DNA of 64,000 nucleotides, from assembly GCF_019669985.1 (NCBI RefSeq), contig NZ_AP019782.1:3590001-3654000 (forward strand), given 5' to 3'. A model generated the notes under the pieces. That model did not search any database. It was not told the origin of the DNA and saw only the letters and a program-made list of their open reading frames with translations. The position numbers were made by a program, and so were the translations under genes. Positions 55,373-64,000 of the stretch are shown here, piece after piece; the stretch's first letter is position 1, and the number at the start of each line of letters is the position of its first letter. This DNA is from Methylogaea oryzae. GTDB lineage: Bacteria > Pseudomonadota > Gammaproteobacteria > Methylococcales > Methylococcaceae.

Positions 55373-58300
55373 CTACGGCGCGCCGGCCGCCCGCGCCGCG
55401 ATCAACGCCTCGAACTGCTCGGCCGGCACGGGACGCCCGAGCAAATAGCCTTGCATCACTTGGCAATCTTCCCTCAGCAGAAAAGCCTCCTGCTCCTCGG
55501 TTTCCACGCCTTCCGCCACGGCCACCAAGTTCAAGGCGTGAGCCAGCGAAATAATGGCCTGGATGATGGCGCGGTCCTCCGGATCGGATGAAATGTCGCG
55601 GACGAAGGACTGGTCGATTTTCAGCACGTCGATGGGCAGCCGTTTCAGGTAGCTGAGGCTGGAATAGCCCGTGCCGAAATCGTCCACGGCGATGGAAATG
55701 CCCAGGGATTTGAAGCCGTGCAGCACTTTGATGGAGTGATTGACATCGCGCATCAGCAGGCTTTCGGTGATTTCCAACTCCAAGCGGTCCGGCGCCAAGC
55801 CGGTCTCCTGCAGAATTCTCGATACTCGGTCCAGAATATTGGGCTCCTGCAGCTGCCGCGCCGACACGTTGATCGCCACGCGCAAGTGCTCCATCCCCAT
55901 GCTTTGCCAGGATTTGGTTTGCGCGCAGGCGGTTTGCAGCACCCATTCGCCGATGGGCAGGATCAAGCCGGTTTCTTCCGCCACCGGGATGAATCGGTCG
56001 GGCGAAATCAGCCCCTTGGTCGGATGTTGCCAGCGCAGCAGCGCTTCCATGCCCGTGATGCGTCCCGAATCCATCACCCGTTTCGGCTGGTAGAAGAGCT
56101 GGAATTGCCCTTTTTCCAGCGCCAAGCGCAGCTCCGACTCCAACTCGGCGCGGCTTTCGGCGACGACGGCCATTTCTTCGGTGAAGAATTCGTAGTGGTT
56201 ACGGCCTTTTTCCTTGGCGCTGTACATGGCGGCGTCGGCATGCCGGATCAGCGTTTCCGCATCGAAGCCGTGGTCGGGGTAAACGGTGATGCCGATGCTG
56301 GGCGTGCTGACCAGGCTGTGCGAGCCGAAGACGTGGGGCGGAGCCAGCTCGTCGATGAGTTTCTGCGCCACCCGGGCGGCGTCCTGGGCGCCCACCGCCT
56401 CCAGGATCACCACGAACTCGTCGCCGCCCAGCCGCGCCACGGTGTCGATTTCCCTGAGGCAGGATTGCAAGCGCTGGGCCACGGAAATCAGCAGCTGGTC
56501 GCCCACGGCGTGTCCCAGGGAGTCGTTGATGTGCTTGAAGCGGTCCAGGTCGATGAACATCAGCGCCAGGGGCGTTTCGTGACGCTTGGCGTTGGCCAGC
56601 GCTTGGTCCAGCCGAGCGTGGAACAACAAGCGGTTGGGTAGGCCGGTCAGCACGTCGTAATGGGCCAACCGCTGGATATGCTCCTCGCTGGCCTTGCGCT
56701 CGGTAATGTCGGAAAAAATCGCCACGAAGTTGGCGATCCGGCCGGCGATCTTGATGGTGTTGATGTAGGTCCACTTGGGGTAAATCTCGCCGTTTTTGCG
56801 GCGGTCCCAAATCTCCCCCTCCCAGTGCCCGTTTTTCAGCAGGGTGCTCCACATCTCGCGGTAAAACGCCTCGTCGTGGCGGCCGGACTTGAGGATGCGG
56901 GGCGTTTGGCCGATCGCTTCCGCGGCGCTGTAGCCGGTGATATCGGTGAAGGCGGGATTGACGGAAACGATGACGTTGCGGCTGTCGGTCACCAGAATGG
57001 CTTCACTGCTGGACTCGAACACCTTGGCCGCCAGCAGCCGGGACTGTTCCGCCTCTTTGTGCAGGGTGACGTCGGAGAAGGTGACGACCGCGCCGATCGC
57101 CTCGCCGTTCTCGTATTGCGGATAGGACCAATACTCGGCGAAAAACGAACTGCCGTCGGCGCGCCAGAAAACGTCGTCGGCGCCGTGGATGATCTCGTCG
57201 GTGAGCAGGGCCTGGCGCACCTCGCACCGTTCTTTGTCGCAGGGCGTGCCGTCGGCGAGAGTATGGTGGATCAGGCAATGAATATCTTTGCCCACCAAGT
57301 CCGCTTCGTGCCGATAGCCGAGCAACGTCAGGCCGGCCGGGTTGCAGAAGGTGCAGCGGCCTTGAACGTCCAGGCCGAAAATGCCTTTGCCGATAGAGTT
57401 GAGCAGCAACTGGTAACGCTCTTTTTGCTGCCGCAGCTTTTCCTCCGCCTGCCCCCGTTCCGCCGCAACGGCGTCGGCGATGCGCAGCTCGTCCTCCAAT
57501 TGCTCGCGCCGCTTGAGCTCGGTAATGTCTTCGGCCAAACCGACGTATTGCTTGACCGGGCCGCTGTCGGCGGGCACCGGAAATCCCCGGTCCCGTATCC
57601 AGCGCACCGTGCCGTCCGGCCAAACGATGCGAAATTCGCATTCGAAAGGTTGCCCGGTTTTTTCCGTGGCCAGGTTGGCTTGCACCCGCTCCCGGTCGTC
57701 CGGGTGGACGGCGTCGAAAAAGGAATGCGGATTGTCGTACAGCTCCTGGCAACTGTGGCGCCAGACCCGCTCGTAACCGGGGCTGACGTAGAAAGTCTTT
57801 TCGCTGTCCACATCGGCCATCCAGAACACTTCGGCGATGTTGTCCATCACCAGCCGCAGCTTGGATTCGCTTTCCTTGAGCAGGGCCTCCGCCTGTTTGC
57901 GCTCGCTGATGTCGCGCAGGATGCCGGTGAACTGCCGCTGGCCGTTGACCGTCATTTCGCCGACCGCGAGATCCAAAGGAAACTGGCTGCCGTCCTTGCG
58001 CCGGCCGACCACTTCTCGGCCGATGCCGATGATTCTGGCGTCGCCGGTTTCCATAAAACGGCGCAAATAGCCGTCGTGAGCGCTGCGGTAGGGTTCGGGC
58101 ATCAACAGGTTGACGTTGCAGCCCAGCACCTCGTCGGCGTGATAGCCGAAAATGCGTTCGGCGGCGGGATTGAACAGGGCGATTCGACCGTAGGCGTCGA
58201 TGACGATCACCGCATCCACCGCCGTCTCCAGCACCGCGCGCAAGCGGGCCTCGTTTTCCGCCAGCTTGCGTTCGGCCGCCTTGCGCTCAGTGATGTCGCT

Positions 58301-58927
58301 GTGGGTGCCGATGACGCGCAACGGCTTGCCGTTTTCGTCGCGGCCGATAATCATGCCCCGGTCGAGGAACCAGCGATAGCCGCCGTGCTTGCAACGCATG
58401 CGGTGTTCGCTGACGTAAATCGGCGTTTCCCCCTCCAAATGCCGCCGGATGCCGTCGTAGCATTGCGCCAAGTCTTCGGGATGGATGTGCGCCTCCCACT
58501 CCTGCAAAGAGTCGCCCAGCTCGTCCTGACCGTAGCCCAGCATCTCCTTCCAGCGGGACGAGGCGTAAACCTTGTTGTCGGCCACGTGCCAATCCCACAC
58601 GCCGTCGCCGGCTCCCTCCAGGGCGAATTTCCAGCGTTCCTCGCTTTCCTCCAGGGCCTTTTGCACGTTTTGACGCCGGGCCAGCTCGTCGCTCAATGCC
58701 CGAGCCGTCACCAAGGCGCGCTCGCGGCCGCGCACCAGCAGCCAACACAACAGCGTCAACGACAGCCCGAACGCGACTTCGCTGTAGACAGCCTGCATTT
58801 GGCCGGCGGCGTATGGCTCTTGCCGCCAAGTTTGGTAGATGAGCGCCAGGGAGGTGGCCAAGACCAGGCAGGGCAATAGCCTGGTCGGCCTAAACCGAGA
58901 GTTTTTCTTATTATTATCGCCTTTCAT
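55373..58927 (-). CDS. Multi-PAS GGDEF-EAL protein
   Basis: 1184 residues. Two N-terminal membrane segments (about 13-60, LLPCLVLATSLALIY and AFGLSLTLLCWLLV), then five PAS modules (starting near SEERWKFALEGAGDG, NEARLRAVLETAVDA, SESKLRLVMDNIAEV, YQLLLNSIGKGIFGL and AKVFESSSEAILVTD). GGDEF at 834-838 is intact with an REID I-site five residues before. The EAL domain begins with MEALLRW (EAL 961-963) and keeps DDFGTGYSSLSYLKRLP. Both synthesis and hydrolysis of c-di-GMP are possible; the net direction is not readable. Single gene. Confidence 0.93.
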   Translation of the reverse strand: MKGDNNKKNSRFRPTRLLPCLVLATSLALIYQTWRQEPYAAGQMQAVYSEVAFGLSLTLLCWLLVRGRERALVTARALSDELARRQNVQKALEESEERWKFALEGAGDGVWDWHVADNKVYASSRWKEMLGYGQDELGDSLQEWEAHIHPEDLAQCYDGIRRHLEGETPIYVSEHRMRCKHGGYRWFLDRGMIIGRDENGKPLRVIGTHSDITERKAAERKLAENEARLRAVLETAVDAVIVIDAYGRIALFNPAAERIFGYHADEVLGCNVNLLMPEPYRSAHDGYLRRFMETGDARIIGIGREVVGRRKDGSQFPLDLAVGEMTVNGQRQFTGILRDISERKQAEALLKESESKLRLVMDNIAEVFWMADVDSEKTFYVSPGYERVWRHSCQELYDNPHSFFDAVHPDDRERVQANLATEKTGQPFECEFRIVWPDGTVRWIRDRGFPVPADSGPVKQYVGLAEDITELKRREQLEDELRIADAVAAERGQAEEKLRQQKERYQLLLNSIGKGIFGLDVQGRCTFCNPAGLTLLGYRHEADLVGKDIHCLIHHTLADGTPCDKERCEVRQALLTDEIIHGADDVFWRADGSSFFAEYWSYPQYENGEAIGAVVTFSDVTLHKEAEQSRLLAAKVFESSSEAILVTDSRNVIVSVNPAFTDITGYSAAEAIGQTPRILKSGRHDEAFYREMWSTLLKNGHWEGEIWDRRKNGEIYPKWTYINTIKIAGRIANFVAIFSDITERKASEEHIQRLAHYDVLTGLPNRLLFHARLDQALANAKRHETPLALMFIDLDRFKHINDSLGHAVGDQLLISVAQRLQSCLREIDTVARLGGDEFVVILEAVGAQDAARVAQKLIDELAPPHVFGSHSLVSTPSIGITVYPDHGFDAETLIRHADAAMYSAKEKGRNHYEFFTEEMAVVAESRAELESELRLALEKGQFQLFYQPKRVMDSGRITGMEALLRWQHPTKGLISPDRFIPVAEETGLILPIGEWVLQTACAQTKSWQSMGMEHLRVAINVSARQLQEPNILDRVSRILQETGLAPDRLELEITESLLMRDVNHSIKVLHGFKSLGISIAVDDFGTGYSSLSYLKRLPIDVLKIDQSFVRDISSDPEDRAIIQAIISLAHALNLVAVAEGVETEEQEAFLLREDCQVMQGYLLGRPVPAEQFEALIAARAAGAP

Positions 58928-59109
58928 GGGCCGCCTCGAACTGCCGCCCGCCCCCGTCCGGCATGGACGCCGACGGGTGAACAGGCAATTACCGCGCAGT
59001 TTAGTGGAGTTTGCGCCTCGGGGGGAACCGGCTGGCTTAGGCTATTTCGCGGAGCAGCGCACAAGCCGCCGAACGAAAGGCGCGGGGCGGCGGCGGCGCA
59101 AGCGAGGAA

Positions 59110-60882
59110 TTACCCGTCCTCGGCTACCGGCCGCGGCGCGTCGTGGAATTGCCGCCGGTGCAATTGGGCGTAGATGCCGCCGAGCGCCAGCAGTTCGGCG
59201 TGATCGCCGCGCTCGACGATGCGGCCTTGGTCCAGCACCAGGATCAGGTCGGCGTTCTCCACCGTGGACAGGCGGTGGGCGATCACCAGGGTGGTGCGGC
59301 CGCGCATGGCTTTGTCCAGGGCCAGCTGGATTTTCTGCTCCGATTCCGTGTCCAGGGCCGAAGTGGCTTCGTCCAGGATCAGCAGCGGCGCGTTTTTCAG
59401 CAGGGCGCGGGCGATGGCCAGCCGCTGGCGTTGGCCGCCGGACAGCTTGACGCCGTTTTCGCCGATGAGGGTGTCCAGGCCGTCCGGCAGCCGCTCGATG
59501 AATTCCAGGGCGTTGGCTTGCCGCGCCGCCTCGACGATGGCTGCCCGCGGCGCGTTGCCCAGGGTGCCGTAGGCGATGTTGGCGGCGACCGTGTCGTTGA
59601 ACAACGTGACGTGCTGGGTCACGAAAGCGATCTGGCGGCGCAAGCTCTTCAGGGCATATTGGTTGACGTCGACGTCGTCCAACAGGATCTGGCCCTGGTG
59701 ATGGTCGTAAAAGCGCGGGATCAGGTTTACCAGGGTGGTCTTGCCGCTGCCGGAATGGCCCACCAGGGCCACGGTCTGGCCCGGTTCGGCGACGAAAGAC
59801 ACGTCGTCCAGCACCGGCCGCTGGCTGGCCGGGTAGCCGAAAGTCAGCCCGCGGAACTCCACCCGGCCGCGCGCCCGCTCCACGTCCAGGGTGCCGTGGT
59901 CCGCTTCCGGCGCCTCGTCCAGTACCTCGAAAATGCTTTCGGCGGCGGTGATGCCTTTCTGGATGGTGGAGCTGACCTCGCTCAACTGGCGCAGGGGCTT
60001 GGGGATGAGGATGGCGGTGGTGATGAAGGCGACGAACTGGCCGGCGCTGCCGTCGCTCATCATCAGCAGGGCCAGGTAGATCAATACCGCCAGGGCGCTG
60101 GTGACGATCAGCTGCAACACCGGCGTGCTGATGGCGGAGGTCTTCACCATGCTCAGCAACTGGCGGTAGTTGTCGCGGCTGGCTTCGCGGAAGCGCCGCT
60201 TTTCGTAGTCCTCGCCGCCGAAGCTGCGCACCACCCGGTGGCCGGTAATCAGCTCCGACGAGATGTGGGTGACGTCGCCCATGGAGCTTTGAATGCGCTT
60301 GGCCTGCTTGCGGAAGCGCTTGTTGGCGCGGGACACGACAAAAGCGATGAGCGGCGCGATGGCGAGGAAGATCAGCGACAGCCGCCAGTTGAGGTAGGCC
60401 AGGTAGCCGATCAGGGCGATCACCGTCATGCCTTCCCGCACCACCACTTTGATGGCGTCGGTGGCGGCGGTAGTCACCTGGGTGACGTTGTAGGTGACGC
60501 GGGAAATGAGGTGGCCGGAGTTGTTGTCGTCGAAGTAGCTGGTGGGCAGTTCCGTATAGCGGTCGAAAATCCTGCAACGCAGGGTGTGCACCACGTTGTT
60601 GGCCACCTTGGCGATGTAGTAATTGCCCAGGAACGAACCGATGCCCCGCACCAGCATGATGCCCACCATGGCCAGGGGAATCCACATGGCCTCTTCCTGC
60701 TTGCGGTTCTGCACGTAGTCCACGGCGCTTTCCATCAGCTTGGTGAAGGCGGGCTGGGTGGCGGCGTAGATGACGAACCCGATCAGGCTCACCGAGAAAA
60801 TCAGCCAGTAGGGCCGGACGTAGGACAGCAGCCGCAGATAGGCTTGCAGGCTGTTGGGGGGCTGGGCTTTGGTGTCGTTCAA
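59110..60882 (-). CDS. msbA: Lipid A export ABC transporter
   Basis: 590 residues (E. coli 582). Homodimeric flippase moving lipid A-core across the inner membrane. Six-helix exporter domain at about 25-320 (LISRVTYNVTQVTTAATDAI coupling region). Complete nucleotide-binding domain: Walker A GHSGSGKTTL, Q-loop AFVTQHVTLFNDT, signature LSGGQRQRLAIARALL, Walker B LLILDEATSALD, and switch His in LVIAHRLSTV. Intact in contrast to the ABC-like protein at 6966-8645. Placed between two c-di-GMP enzyme genes on the same strand; the lpxK partner is not adjacent. Confidence 0.94.
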   Translation of the reverse strand: MNDTKAQPPNSLQAYLRLLSYVRPYWLIFSVSLIGFVIYAATQPAFTKLMESAVDYVQNRKQEEAMWIPLAMVGIMLVRGIGSFLGNYYIAKVANNVVHTLRCRIFDRYTELPTSYFDDNNSGHLISRVTYNVTQVTTAATDAIKVVVREGMTVIALIGYLAYLNWRLSLIFLAIAPLIAFVVSRANKRFRKQAKRIQSSMGDVTHISSELITGHRVVRSFGGEDYEKRRFREASRDNYRQLLSMVKTSAISTPVLQLIVTSALAVLIYLALLMMSDGSAGQFVAFITTAILIPKPLRQLSEVSSTIQKGITAAESIFEVLDEAPEADHGTLDVERARGRVEFRGLTFGYPASQRPVLDDVSFVAEPGQTVALVGHSGSGKTTLVNLIPRFYDHHQGQILLDDVDVNQYALKSLRRQIAFVTQHVTLFNDTVAANIAYGTLGNAPRAAIVEAARQANALEFIERLPDGLDTLIGENGVKLSGGQRQRLAIARALLKNAPLLILDEATSALDTESEQKIQLALDKAMRGRTTLVIAHRLSTVENADLILVLDQGRIVERGDHAELLALGGIYAQLHRRQFHDAPRPVAEDG

Positions 60883-60982
60883 GGGGGGAGGCTTTCGCAG
60901 TGTGGGACGGCGAGGATTGTACCGTAGGGGGGCTGGGGGCGGTAGGCGAGCGGGTCGGGGGGCTTGCAGGGACAGTCCGCGC

Positions 60983-63319
60983 CTACGGGACGGGGGCCGC
61001 CATCTCCGGTTGATAGAACTTGGCGTTGTTGCGCCCGCTTTTTTTGGCGTAATACATGGCGGTGTCGGCGTTTTTCAGCAATTGGATTTCGTCGTCGCCG
61101 TGCTCGGGATAGACGGCGATGCCGATGCTGGAAGAAATGCGGATGTAGTGGCCGGCCAGGGCGAAGGGCGCAGCCAGGGCTTGCAGGATTTTTTCCGCCA
61201 CCAGCAGGGCATCGGCGGCCACGTCCAGGGTGGGCAACAGCACGACGAATTCGTCCCCGCCCAAGCGCGACACCGTATCCGACTCGCGCACGCATTCCTG
61301 CAAGCGAATGGCGACTTCCTTCAGCAGCAGATCGCCGACGGCGTGGCCCAGGGTATCGTTGACCGGTTTGAAGCGGTCCAGGTCGATGAACATCAGCGCC
61401 AAGGCAGCCTCCTCCCGCCGCGCTTGCGCCAGGGCCTGCTGGATGCGGTCGGTCAGCAGGGTGCGGTTGGGCAGGTCGGTGAGCACATCGTAATGGGCCA
61501 TGTGATGCATGCGCCGCTCCGTGGCTTTGCGCTCGCTGATGTCGGAAAACACCGCCACGTGATGGGTGAGCCGGCCTTTGTCGTCGCGCACCTGCTTGAT
61601 GGACAGCCATTCGTTGAACAACTCGCCGTTCTTGCGGCGATTGACGATTTCCCCGTTCCAGCAGCCGGTGGCGGCCAACGTGGCGTAGAGCTCGTCGTAA
61701 AAAGCCGGCGGGTGGGCGCCGCTGGACAGCAGGTGCGGATTCTTGCCGATCACCTCTTCCGGCGCATAACCGGTGATGGCCGCGAATGCGGGATTGACGG
61801 CGATGATGCGGTTGTCCCGGCTCGTCACCATGACCGCTTCGTCCACGGCGCTGTAGACGGTGGCGGCCAGCCGCAGCGCCGCCTCCCGCGAGCAACGCTC
61901 GGTGACGTCCTGCACGAAGGCGTAGATGCACTGGCTGTGGCGGGTTCGCATATAGGTCGCGCTCACCTCCACGTCGATATGGGCGCCGTCCTTGCGTTTC
62001 CAGCGGGTTTGGAAACGGTCGGCGCCGGCCGCCATCATTTTTTCGAAGTGCCGGGCGATTTCCTCGGGCGTTGCCAGCGCCTCCATGTCCGCGATGCCCA
62101 AGGCCAGCAACTCCTGCTCCGTGTAACCGGTCATGTACGCCAGGGCCGCGTTGGCCTCGACGATCCTGCCTCGGCAGTCCGCCACCAGATAGCCGTCGAT
62201 GGAGGTGCGTATGGCCGTGGCATAACGCTGCGCCAGCGTCGCCTGCTGTTTCCAATGCAAGGCGAACCAAACGAGCAACGCCAGGGACAAGCTGACGCCG
62301 ACGCCGGCAATGGCGACGAAGGTCGGCTTGTCCTCGTCATGGGTGCCTTCGAAATTTCCCTGGGAATACACCTTGATCGTCCAGGGATGTCCGGCGATTT
62401 CCAAGTGCCGGATGCTGTGCAAGCGAGCGGCATCGCCGCCCCGGCCCAGGTTGGCGCTGCGGTGCAGCAGCGCGGCGTCCTCCAGGCTGTCGCCGTCGTA
62501 AATTTCGACTCCGAGCTCGGCAGCATGTACGCCGAAAATCCCGGCCATCAAGTCGTCCATGCGGAACAGCCCGACGATCCAGCCCAGCAAATTGGCGCGG
62601 CGGGACGCCAAACCGTCGTGCCGGGCGTTGGTTTGGTATACCGGCAACAACATCTGGAAGCCGGCTTGCGCGTGCGGGCCGGTTTCCACGGACAACCGAA
62701 TTTTGCCGGTGATGGCGGCACGGTCCGAGTCCCGCGCCGCGTCCATGGCGGCGCGGCGAATGGGCTCCGAATAGATGTCGTAGCCGAAGGCGTTCAGGTT
62801 GGGGCCGTCAAACGGCTCGATGTAGACCAGAGGGGCATAGGCGTCGCGCTGGCCTTCGGGCCGGACGGCATAGGCGGGAAAGCCGTCCCGCCGGACGGCG
62901 GCGAGGTGGCTGGTCTTTTGCTGCGCCGGCACGGCCTGGGCGAATCCCACGCCCTGGATGCCGGGATAGTTGCGCGCCAGGTCCAGGGCGGCGACATAAG
63001 CGCGGAACTCCTCGCGGTCCACCCGGCGCGAAGCGGCGAACAACCCCTGCACGCCGGCCAGCACGTGTTCGTAGGCGGACATGCGGTGCTCCACGTCCCC
63101 GGCCAGCTCCCGCACGCGAAAATCGAAACGCACCCACAAATCCCGCTGCGCGCTTTCCTGCGCGCCCCGCCACAGTTGCTGGGCGACGGCGAGGGATGCC
63201 AACAGCGCCAGCCACGGCAATAGGTATTCCAGGTGCAATGCACCGAGATGGGCGCGCGGCAACCGGTTCCCGCTGACGTGACGCATTGGCGAGGCTTCCT
63301 GCGTGAATCGCTTAGGCAT
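60983..63319 (-). CDS. CHASE-PAS-PAS diguanylate cyclase
   Basis: 778 residues (an ATG at 63286 would shorten it by 11). A membrane helix near 28-50, a periplasmic CHASE domain (about 75-290; GIQGVGFAQAVPAQQ, YDIYSEPIRRAAMDAARDSD), and a second helix near 335-355. Two PAS domains follow (YATAIRTSIDGYLVADCRGR and SAVDEAVMVTSRDNRIIAVN). GGDEF at 687-691 is intact, with an RESD I-site upstream. No EAL domain. Predicted to make c-di-GMP in response to an extracellular small molecule; the ligand is unknown. Confidence 0.93.
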   Translation of the reverse strand: MPKRFTQEASPMRHVSGNRLPRAHLGALHLEYLLPWLALLASLAVAQQLWRGAQESAQRDLWVRFDFRVRELAGDVEHRMSAYEHVLAGVQGLFAASRRVDREEFRAYVAALDLARNYPGIQGVGFAQAVPAQQKTSHLAAVRRDGFPAYAVRPEGQRDAYAPLVYIEPFDGPNLNAFGYDIYSEPIRRAAMDAARDSDRAAITGKIRLSVETGPHAQAGFQMLLPVYQTNARHDGLASRRANLLGWIVGLFRMDDLMAGIFGVHAAELGVEIYDGDSLEDAALLHRSANLGRGGDAARLHSIRHLEIAGHPWTIKVYSQGNFEGTHDEDKPTFVAIAGVGVSLSLALLVWFALHWKQQATLAQRYATAIRTSIDGYLVADCRGRIVEANAALAYMTGYTEQELLALGIADMEALATPEEIARHFEKMMAAGADRFQTRWKRKDGAHIDVEVSATYMRTRHSQCIYAFVQDVTERCSREAALRLAATVYSAVDEAVMVTSRDNRIIAVNPAFAAITGYAPEEVIGKNPHLLSSGAHPPAFYDELYATLAATGCWNGEIVNRRKNGELFNEWLSIKQVRDDKGRLTHHVAVFSDISERKATERRMHHMAHYDVLTDLPNRTLLTDRIQQALAQARREEAALALMFIDLDRFKPVNDTLGHAVGDLLLKEVAIRLQECVRESDTVSRLGGDEFVVLLPTLDVAADALLVAEKILQALAAPFALAGHYIRISSSIGIAVYPEHGDDEIQLLKNADTAMYYAKKSGRNNAKFYQPEMAAPVP

Positions 63320-63449
63320 TAAAGCGTAGTCGGGCGTGGGGTTTTTTGTGGTAAATCCGCCACCTCGCGCCGCCCTGCGGGGCCAAATTCAGCGGGCGCC
63401 CGGCAAAAGGCGGTAAACTTTGCCGCTGATTCTCCGCTCGCTTCGCCCC

Positions 63450-64000
63450 ATGCCCGCTCCCACCGCCCAGCAGGTTTTGCACAACGTTTTCGGCTATCCG
63501 GCCTTCCGCGGCCGCCAGCAGGAAGTCGTCGAGCACGTCGCCGGCGGCGGCGACGCCCTGGTGCTGATGCCCACCGGCGGCGGCAAATCCCTGTGCTACC
63601 AGATTCCCGCCTTGCTGCGCCGCGGCGTCGGCATCGTCGTATCGCCGCTGATCGCCTTGATGCAGGATCAGGTGGATGCCCTCAAGCAACTGGGCGTGAA
63701 AGCGGCTTTCCTCAACTCCAGCCTGGAGCCGGCCGACGCCCGCGAGGTGCAGGGACGGCTGGTGCGGGGCGATTTGGATATCCTCTACGTGGCGCCGGAA
63801 CGGCTGCTCAAGCCCAACTTCCTGGCGACGCTGGAGCAGGCGCAAGACGGCGCAGGGCTGGCCCTGTTCGCCATCGACGAGGCCCATTGCGTGTCGCAAT
63901 GGGGCCACGATTTCCGCCCGGAATACCGCGAGTTGACGGTGCTGCACGAGCGCTTTCCCGACGTGCCGCGCATCGCCCTCACCGCCACGGCGGATGCGCC
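63450..64000 (+). CDS. recQ: ATP-dependent DNA helicase RecQ (N-terminal part, cut by window end)
   Basis: Starts at the ATG at 63450 and runs open to the last base (183 full codons; family about 600-700 residues, so roughly two thirds is missing). MPAPTAQQVLHNVFGYPAFR leads to motif 0 FRGRQQEVV, motif I MPTGGGKSLCYQIPAL, motif Ia VVSPLIALMQDQV, motif II AIDEAHCVSQWGHDFRPEY and the start of motif III IALTATAD. 3'-5' helicase in RecF-type recombination. Divergent from the CHASE cyclase. Confidence 0.95.
   Translation, partial: MPAPTAQQVLHNVFGYPAFRGRQQEVVEHVAGGGDALVLMPTGGGKSLCYQIPALLRRGVGIVVSPLIALMQDQVDALKQLGVKAAFLNSSLEPADAREVQGRLVRGDLDILYVAPERLLKPNFLATLEQAQDGAGLALFAIDEAHCVSQWGHDFRPEYRELTVLHERFPDVPRIALTATADA

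Noticed and set aside
56660-58879. 739-codon plus-strand open frame
   Set aside because: Antisense to the multi-PAS GGDEF-EAL gene; no domain pattern.
60854-63223. 789-codon plus-strand open frame
   Set aside because: Antisense to the CHASE diguanylate cyclase gene; no recognisable motif.

Overview
The window is a high-GC (mid-60s % by eye) chromosomal segment from a gammaproteobacterium. The gene orders pheT-ihfA-merR-tRNA-Pro, cutA-dsbD-tlpA-aroQ-accB-accC-prmA and purE-purK are typical of that class. An SBP56-type methanethiol oxidase, a CbbY-type phosphatase, an actinobacterial/cyanobacterial-style PEP carboxylase and a diheme cytochrome c4 fit an obligate C1 oxidiser of the Methylococcales. 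That placement is inference; no methane- or methanol-oxidation gene lies in the window.

Layout. 1-2.4 kb: end of pheT, ihfA, a MerR regulator, tRNA-Pro(GGG) and a terminator. 2.5-7 kb: FKBP lipoprotein, NhaR, PEP carboxylase. 7-11.5 kb: a three-gene exporter (ABC protein, HlyD, TolC) whose ABC nucleotide-binding domain has lost every catalytic motif. 11.7-19.5 kb: HAD hydrolase, patatin-like lipoprotein, Sua5, purE-purK-cbbY-bioD, CheX. 19.6-25 kb: tetR-DUF4242-mtoX, pgi-pgl, cytochrome c4. 25-36.5 kb: zinc-ribbon protein, prmA, accC, accB, aroQ, tlpA, dsbD, cutA, fxsA, uvrD, a heme-type diguanylate cyclase. 36.5-44.6 kb: small membrane proteins, a hairpin-rich non-coding stretch, gamma-carbonic anhydrase, aroE, hemB, mlaC, hemF, cmoA-cmoB. 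44.7-55.4 kb: accessory region with an HTTM-DCC fusion, a low-GC integron-type cassette, several palindromic repeats and a 1442-residue secreted beta-helix protein. 55.4-64 kb: two large multi-PAS c-di-GMP enzymes, msbA and the start of recQ.

Most distinctive: (1) A 1648-bp gene cassette at about 46936-48583. It has a recognisable attC at its 3' end and begins TTAGGC. It carries two co-oriented AT-rich genes (a 309-residue soluble protein and a 177-residue four-helix membrane protein) of no recognised family. The right junction (G|TTCGCT) is not an attC core, which suggests insertion at a non-classical genomic site with no integrase nearby. (2) The ABC exporter with a fully degenerate ATPase domain. 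(3) A palindromic repeat that has become part of the coding sequence of its TolC partner.

The core genes are ordinary housekeeping: tRNA charging and modification, fatty-acid and haem synthesis, shikimate, purine and biotin pathways, and disulfide exchange. Three c-di-GMP enzymes suggest active second-messenger control. No CRISPR array, rRNA, complete insertion sequence or prophage was seen.
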